Shown here: in pieces, positions 7,194 through 11,157 of the stretch | Numbering within the stretch: the first letter of the stretch is position 1 | How the letters are laid out: every line of letters begins with the position of its first letter | Source of the DNA: CAZHGD01 sp964531735 | GTDB taxonomy: Bacteria; Armatimonadota; UBA10988 | Length of the DNA stretch: 11,157 bases | Assembly: GCA_964531735.1 (NCBI GenBank) | Contig: CAZHGD010000216.1 | Coordinates: forward strand, 1 to 11,157 | Reading direction: 5' to 3' | Made by a program: the position numbers and the translations under genes | The notes under the pieces: model-generated | The model's input: the letters and a program-made list of their open reading frames with translations, nothing else | What the model was told of the DNA's origin: nothing | Databases searched by the model: none

Positions 7194-8910
7194 CGCCTTG
7201 CTCCCGGCGGCCGGGCTCGCCCGACGGTGTCAGATGCAGCCGGTAGATGGTGACGCCGGGCGCGGCGTTCCAGGTCGGGGCCGCGCCGAGGCTCCAGTCG
7301 CGGTAGTCGTTCTCGAACGCGACCACCGGCTCGAGTCGCACCCTCGGGTTCCGGTCCAGGCCGAGAAACGCGGCGTAGTCGAAGAACGGCCTGGCCTCGC
7401 TGCTGTGCTTGGTCGGCAGCACCACGTGCGTGGCGCCTTGCTTGCGCAGGAACTCCGCCTGCCGGCCGGCCGCCGCGGCCTTCAGCCAGGCCGGGTCGAT
7501 CAGGCCGCCCAGGTCGAGGCAGTGCCGGTCCATGCGCCAACCCAGCGCGCCGATGTCGTGGGCGGCGACGATGGCGTTGCGGGGTAGCTGCGTGCGGACA
7601 TAGTCGGCGGCGGCCAGTCGCACCTGCTGCATGTGCCGGATGTCGCTGGCGTAGACCCGCTGCCAGAAGGCCGCGTTCCAGACGGCCAGGATCGCCACCG
7701 TCACCGCGGCGACGGCGCGCCACGGCAGGGCGCCGACGCGCGACGCACCAACTCCCAGGAGCAGCCACCAGGCGATGTGGTTAACCACCTGGTAGCGACT
7801 GGCCGTGCCGGGCGTCGGCAACTTGAGCCAGTAGGCCAGGTTGTGCAGGATGAACCAGCAGGCCAGCACGGCCAGTGCGCGATGGGTCGGGTCGGACCAG
7901 TCGGGTCCGCGCGCCCAACGGGCGGTTCGCCGTAGCGCCGGCCACCACACCAGCGGGCAGACGACCAGGAACACGAGCCCGCCGAGTAGCGAGACGCCGC
8001 CGAGGATGGTGCCCATCGGGCCGGGGAACGGCACGCGCGGGCCGGGCAGGTAGACCGCGCCGGCGACGAAGCCGAAACCGTAGCCGACCACGCCCAGCGG
8101 GTAGATGAGCGCGGTCCAGGCGGGCAGGTGATGCTCGTCGACCCGGATCGGCGCGCCGTCGCGCTGGCCCAGCAGTTCGTTGACGGTCTGGACCGCGCCA
8201 CGCATCTGGGCGTGGCGCTTGCCGGAGTAGCTGGTGGGCAGCCAGTGTCCGGTGCGGTGGTGGACATAGCCCATCCACGGCACCAGCACCAGGGTGGCGA
8301 GCAGCACCATGACCACCATGCCGCGGGTCACGCGCCGCTGGGCCACGGCCTCGGCGGCCAGCACGGCCGCCAGCAGCACCACCGCTTCGATGCGCGTGAT
8401 CAGCATCAGGCCGACCAGCAGGCCCACCACAGCCAGGCGCCGGCGCTGGCAGGCGACGACGGCCCCCAGGCCCAGCGCGAGCCAGACGGTGGTCTCCATG
8501 CCGCTGAAGCTGAACCAGGCCAGGTTGCCCGACAAGGCGACCAGCGTGCCGGTCAAGGCGGCCCAGCGGCGGTCACCGCCGCGCACCATCCAGCCCGCCA
8601 AGATGGTGGCCAACACGGCCACCGCCGCGTAGCTGAGCAACCCGAACAGGCGGGCCGCGCTGACCACGCCGCAGAGCGGGTGCACGGCCGCCAGCGCCAA
8701 CGGCCAGAGGATGCTGGTGGTGCCGAGGCCCGGGTCGGGCGGGTTCAGGTTGAAGGTGAGCTGGCCCTGCTCGGCCAGGTGCCGCGCGAAGACCGCGTGG
8801 ATCCACGCGTCGTCCATCGGGAAAGTGGCCCAGCCGGCCGACAGGAACGCCACGCTGACGACGGCAACAGCGGCAAGCGGGAACACGAGCTGGCGGGTCA
8901 CGGCAGGCAT
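7162..8910 (-). CDS. Polytopic membrane glycosyltransferase, GT-C type
   Basis: The 582-residue protein has about ten hydrophobic segments in the first 420 residues and a soluble C-terminal domain. Such enzymes use a lipid-phosphate sugar donor and act on the outer face of the cytoplasmic membrane. FPMDDAWIHAVFARHLAEQG (30-49) follows TM1 and contains D33/D34, the acidic pair in the first periplasmic loop typical of GT-C enzymes, in the version seen in bacterial arabinosyl/mannosyltransferase-like proteins. Other family-like spots are SGMETTVW (136-143), ITRIEA (171-176, usually TRPEG) and ASRYQ (370-374). The C-terminal segment AAHDIGALGWRM followed by DLGGLIDP (449-473) is a common soluble ending of this group. 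ATG at 8910-8908 is the first ATG ahead of TM1; an in-frame TTG at 8979 would add 23 unconvincing residues. The gene overlaps mazG by 32 bases. Donor and acceptor are unknown. Confidence 0.85.
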   Translation of the reverse strand: MPAVTRQLVFPLAAVAVVSVAFLSAGWATFPMDDAWIHAVFARHLAEQGQLTFNLNPPDPGLGTTSILWPLALAAVHPLCGVVSAARLFGLLSYAAVAVLATILAGWMVRGGDRRWAALTGTLVALSGNLAWFSFSGMETTVWLALGLGAVVACQRRRLAVVGLLVGLMLITRIEAVVLLAAVLAAEAVAQRRVTRGMVVMVLLATLVLVPWMGYVHHRTGHWLPTSYSGKRHAQMRGAVQTVNELLGQRDGAPIRVDEHHLPAWTALIYPLGVVGYGFGFVAGAVYLPGPRVPFPGPMGTILGGVSLLGGLVFLVVCPLVWWPALRRTARWARGPDWSDPTHRALAVLACWFILHNLAYWLKLPTPGTASRYQVVNHIAWWLLLGVGASRVGALPWRAVAAVTVAILAVWNAAFWQRVYASDIRHMQQVRLAAADYVRTQLPRNAIVAAHDIGALGWRMDRHCLDLGGLIDPAWLKAAAAGRQAEFLRKQGATHVVLPTKHSSEARPFFDYAAFLGLDRNPRVRLEPVVAFENDYRDWSLGAAPTWNAAPGVTIYRLHLTPSGEPGRREQGDGPVGDTADR

Positions 8911-8916
8911 GGCGTC

Positions 8917-8925
8917 ATTGTAGCA
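8917..8925 (-). promoter_or_regulatory. Extended -10 element for a leaderless glycosyltransferase mRNA
   Basis: On the minus strand the bases read TGC directly followed by TACAAT, i.e. an extended -10 (TGn) with five of six matches to TATAAT. The hexamer ends at 8917, so the usual start point seven bases on is 8910, the A of the glycosyltransferase ATG. No Shine-Dalgarno sequence precedes that ATG, which fits a leaderless transcript. The -35 region 17 bases upstream has no good match, as is common with extended -10 promoters. An imperfect operator-like repeat GGGCT/AGCCC lies at 8927-8940. Confidence 0.55.
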
Positions 8926-8970
8926 CGGGCTATCCAGCCCACGGTGCGGCCAGGGAGGAGAAGCGCCAAG

Positions 8971-8975
8971 GGAGG
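8971..8975 (+). promoter_or_regulatory. Shine-Dalgarno GGAGG that fixes the DUF6785 gene start
   Basis: GGAGG lies four bases before the ATG at 8980 and seven bases before the ATG at 8983. The two ATG codons are adjacent and in frame; the seven-base spacing favours 8983, though 8980 differs by only one methionine. This site also shows that the long open frame running back to 8128 is not part of the gene. Confidence 0.8.
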
Positions 8976-8982
8976 CCAAATG

Positions 8983-10926
8983 ATGCCGGCTATGATCAGT
9001 TCGTCCGACCAGCCGTCACTCGACCAGGCCGTCCGCCTGCGCGCCGTCCTCACCGCTGTGGCCATCATCCCCCTCAACGCCTGGTGGGTGGCGATGATGG
9101 AGGCCATCAAGTACACCGGCCACCCGACCACCTACTCGTTGTACTTCAACGTCGTGATCATCCTGGCCGCCCTGGTGGGCGTGAACAGCCTCCTCGGGCG
9201 GCTGTGGCGCGCGCCCTACACGCGGACCGACCTGCTGGTGATCTACTTCATGCTGGCGTTGGCCACGGCCCTGGCCGGACACGACCAGGCCCAGGTGCTG
9301 CTGGGCGTGCTGGCGTATCCCATCTACAAGGCCACGCCGGAGAACCAGTGGGCGATCACCTTCGGTGAGCGCATCCCGCGCTATCTGGTGCCGCGCGACC
9401 TGAAGGCGCTGGACGGCTTCTTCATCGGCCACAGCAGCTTCTTCGACCACTGGCGCGCCTGGGCCGTGCCACTGGGCTGCTGGGCCGCCTTCGTGGGCGC
9501 GCTGTTGCTCTGCTTCTTCTGTCTCAACGCGGTGCTGCGCCGGCAGTGGGTCGAGAACGAACGGCTCAGCTTCCCCTTAGTGGCACTGCCGCTGCAGATG
9601 GTCGAGCCGCACTTGGCCTTCTTCCGGCACCGGGCGATGTGGATCGCCTTCTGCATCCCGTTGCTCATCAACGTGGTCAACAACCTCCACCAGTGGTTCC
9701 CCGGCGTGCCCGAAGTGGCCACCCGGCGGCACAACCTGGGTGAGTACCTGACCATGCGGCCGTGGAACGCCATCGGCGGCACGCCGATGTTCCTGTTTCC
9801 GTTCGCCGTCGGCATCGGCTATCTGTTGCCACTGGACGTGCTGGGCTCGAGTTGGCTGTTCTTCCTGTTCTGGAAGCTCCAGGTCGTCACGGCCTACGGC
9901 TCCGGACTGACCAGCGGCCATCCCAACGCGCCGTTCGTGCCGGAGCAGGCGTTCGGCGGCTACGTCGGTCTGGCGGCGTTGTCCATCTACGCCGCGCGCG
10001 GCCACCTCGGCCGGGTGGTGCGCGCCTCCTTCGGCCGCGACCCCGAGTATGCGCGGGCTCGCGGCGAGGGGCTGCCATACCCGCTGGCGTTCTGGGGCTT
10101 CTGGGCCGGGTTCGGCTTCCTGGTGTGGTTCAGCCGCCGCATGGGCATGGACTGGTGGCCGGTTGTGGCGCTGTTTGCCGGCTACTTCGCCATCAGCCTG
10201 GCGGTGGACCGGCTGCGGGCCGAGTTCGGCTCACCAACGCACGACCTGCACAACGCCTACGTGGGCGAGCTGCTGCCGCGCGCCTTCAGCCCGCTCTCGT
10301 TCACGCCGCAGACCATGACCGGGTTTGCCCTGTTCTTCTGGTTCAACCGGGCGCACCGCTCGCACCTCATGCCGGTGCAACTCGAGAGCCTGGTGGCCGG
10401 TACGCGCGCCAACATCAACCTGCGGCGGCTGACGCTGGCGATGGGCGTGGCGGCGGTGGTCGGCATCGTCTCGGCCTATGTGGCGATCCTGCAGCCGCAC
10501 TACCAGTACGGCGCCGACAGCGCGAAGGTGTTCCCGCTGCTGCGCATCTTCGGCAACGAGACCTGGGGGCGTCTGACCAGTCAGCTCAACTCGCCGCAGC
10601 GACCCGAGCCGGGCAGTCTGGTCGCCGTCGCGGTGGGCTTCTGTGCCTGCGTCAGCCTGTTCCTCATTCGCTCGCAAGTGGCCGGCTTCCCGCTGCACCC
10701 GGTGGGTCTGGCCGTCAGCAGCAGTTGGAGCATGGACCAGGTCTGGCTGTCGCTGGTGGTCGCCTGGTGCTGCAAGACGGTGCTGGTGCGCTACGGTGGC
10801 CTGAAGCGGTTTCGCGCCGGCGTGCCGTTCTTCCTGGGCCTGGTCCTGGGCGACTTCGTCAGCGGCGGCCTGTTCAACATGGTCGGCATCTGGCTGGATC
10901 TGCCGGTCTACCACTTCCTCGGCTGA
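8983..10926 (+). CDS. DUF6785/DUF6784 family polytopic membrane protein (OPT-like)
   Basis: The 647-residue integral membrane protein has roughly fourteen hydrophobic segments. I recognise the family from its conserved spots: YTGHPTT (44-50), ALAGHDQAQ (96-104), ATPENQW (117-123), QWVENERLSFPL (188-199), RAEFGSPTHDLH (412-423), FPLHPVGLAVSSSWSM (569-584), and RYGGLKRFR with PFFLGLVLGDF (603-625). These match the paired Pfam families DUF6785 (N-terminal) and DUF6784 (C-terminal), found mostly in PVC bacteria and Armatimonadota and with no established function. The arrangement is distantly reminiscent of oligopeptide/metal-chelate (OPT) transporters, so transport is a reasonable guess only. GGAGG at 8971-8975 sets the start. 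The gene is divergent from the glycosyltransferase across a 72-bp spacer and is followed by a hairpin, so it is probably monocistronic. No partner gene suggests a substrate. Confidence 0.9.
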   Translation: MPAMISSSDQPSLDQAVRLRAVLTAVAIIPLNAWWVAMMEAIKYTGHPTTYSLYFNVVIILAALVGVNSLLGRLWRAPYTRTDLLVIYFMLALATALAGHDQAQVLLGVLAYPIYKATPENQWAITFGERIPRYLVPRDLKALDGFFIGHSSFFDHWRAWAVPLGCWAAFVGALLLCFFCLNAVLRRQWVENERLSFPLVALPLQMVEPHLAFFRHRAMWIAFCIPLLINVVNNLHQWFPGVPEVATRRHNLGEYLTMRPWNAIGGTPMFLFPFAVGIGYLLPLDVLGSSWLFFLFWKLQVVTAYGSGLTSGHPNAPFVPEQAFGGYVGLAALSIYAARGHLGRVVRASFGRDPEYARARGEGLPYPLAFWGFWAGFGFLVWFSRRMGMDWWPVVALFAGYFAISLAVDRLRAEFGSPTHDLHNAYVGELLPRAFSPLSFTPQTMTGFALFFWFNRAHRSHLMPVQLESLVAGTRANINLRRLTLAMGVAAVVGIVSAYVAILQPHYQYGADSAKVFPLLRIFGNETWGRLTSQLNSPQRPEPGSLVAVAVGFCACVSLFLIRSQVAGFPLHPVGLAVSSSWSMDQVWLSLVVAWCCKTVLVRYGGLKRFRAGVPFFLGLVLGDFVSGGLFNMVGIWLDLPVYHFLG

Positions 10927-10941
10927 TCGGGCGCCCCAAAG

Positions 10942-10982
10942 CGAAGAACCCGGGCTCCTCTCCCCGAAGCCCGGGCCCTTCG
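10942..10982 (+). terminator. GC-rich hairpin after the DUF6785 gene, probable transcription terminator
   Basis: The inner stem is CCCGGGCT (10949-10956) with AGCCCGGG (10968-10975), eight perfect pairs around an 11-base loop. After a two-by-two internal bulge the stem continues with CGAAG (10942-10946) and CTTCG (10978-10982). It starts 16 bases after the stop codon, the right place for a terminator. There is no T-run downstream, so it is not a textbook intrinsic terminator. It may act as a U-less terminator or as an RNA 3'-end stabiliser. Confidence 0.6.
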
Positions 10983-10993
10983 GATGGTTGCGC

Positions 10994-11025
10994 GCGCCGG
11001 TGGCCTTGCGGTCTGGTGCCGGCGC
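10994..11025. repeat. Inverted repeat in the 3' non-coding region
   Basis: GCGCCGG at 10994-11000 pairs perfectly with CCGGCGC at 11019-11025 across an 18-base loop. It lies between the terminator-like hairpin and a longer one. Seven GC pairs can arise by chance in such GC-rich DNA, so only its position in a row of three hairpins makes it notable. Confidence 0.35.
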
Positions 11026-11040
11026 CTGACCCGCAGTCTA

Positions 11041-11088
11041 GGCGGCGGCCGTTTCGCGGTCATTTCGCCGACATGAACGGCCGTCGCC
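11041..11088. repeat. Long imperfect inverted repeat / hairpin near the right edge
   Basis: GGCGGCGGCCGTT (11041-11053) pairs with AACGGCCGTCGCC (11076-11088): thirteen positions, twelve perfect and one G-T wobble, around a 22-base loop. No gene can be assigned on either side within the window. It could be the terminator of a minus-strand gene lying to the right, an operator, or a structured RNA element. The remaining bases to 11157 contain no supportable coding region. Confidence 0.5.
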
Positions 11089-11157
11089 AGGCGCGCTGCC
11101 TAAGTACCTATCCGAAAAGAGCTGAGTCCTTCTTGGTCCCAGGTTGTCGGAGTCCTT

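Noticed and set aside
8911..8979. N-terminal extension of the glycosyltransferase to a TTG at 8979
   Set aside because: The extra 23 residues (starting MASLGASPPWPH) do not look like part of a membrane protein. They would also run across the extended -10 element and the divergent gene's ribosome binding site.
8128..8982. Open frame extending the DUF6785 gene upstream by 285 codons
   Set aside because: This stretch lies opposite the glycosyltransferase gene and translates to His/Gln/Arg-rich text. The GGAGG at 8971-8975 and the family's usual N-terminus place the start at 8983.
11073..11157. Short plus-strand frame from ATG at 11073, open to the right edge
   Set aside because: It has only 28 codons, no ribosome binding site, begins in the loop of a hairpin, and gives no recognisable sequence. 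It could be real only if the sequence beyond the edge supports it.
10927..11157. tRNA or rRNA in the non-coding tail
   Set aside because: No cloverleaf, no T-loop consensus and no rRNA-like conserved segment is visible; only simple hairpins.

Overview
This is a GC-rich (roughly two-thirds G+C by eye), densely packed stretch of a bacterial chromosome. It holds six complete protein genes and one gene cut by the left edge. No rRNA, tRNA, CRISPR array, transposase or phage gene was seen. The gene content suggests a flagellated, diderm, environmental bacterium. The DUF6785/DUF6784 membrane protein at 8983-10926 and the glycosidase-like protein at the left edge are families I associate with the PVC superphylum (Planctomycetes, Verrucomicrobia, Lentisphaerae) and Armatimonadota. 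That placement is inference and cannot be narrowed from the window.

Layout, left to right. (1) 2-1735 (+): C-terminal part of a large protein of glycosyl-hydrolase/carbohydrate-binding look, truncated at the left edge. (2) 1741-4893 (-): a complete HAE1-type RND multidrug exporter, tail-to-tail with gene 1 and separated by only 5 bp; no periplasmic adaptor or outer-membrane channel gene lies beside it. (3) 4894-5116: a divergent intergenic region packed with inverted repeats, plus a very good match to a flagellar sigma-28 (FliA) promoter facing right. (4) 5117-5908 motA and 5908-6888 motB (+): the flagellar stator operon, with stop and start codons sharing one base. (5) 6834-7193 (-): a MazG/YpjD-like nucleotide pyrophosphohydrolase whose 3' end overlaps motB head-on by 55 bp. 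Its 5' end overlaps the upstream gene 7162-8910 (-), a polytopic GT-C-type glycosyltransferase, by 32 bp. (6) A 72-bp divergent spacer with an extended -10 element placed so that the glycosyltransferase mRNA would be leaderless. (7) 8983-10926 (+): a DUF6785/DUF6784 membrane protein distantly like oligopeptide transporters. (8) 10927-11157: a non-coding tail with three successive hairpins and a less GC-rich patch at the right edge.

The genes do not form one pathway. Coherent units are motAB (torque generation, probably in the FliA regulon) and the glycosyltransferase-mazG pair (co-transcribed, function link unknown). The RND pump and the DUF6785 protein look like single-gene transcription units. 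I see no convincing new multi-gene system. The observations most worth a second look are the FliA promoter, the palindrome-rich leader of the RND gene, the leaderless glycosyltransferase promoter and the hairpin cluster after the DUF6785 gene.
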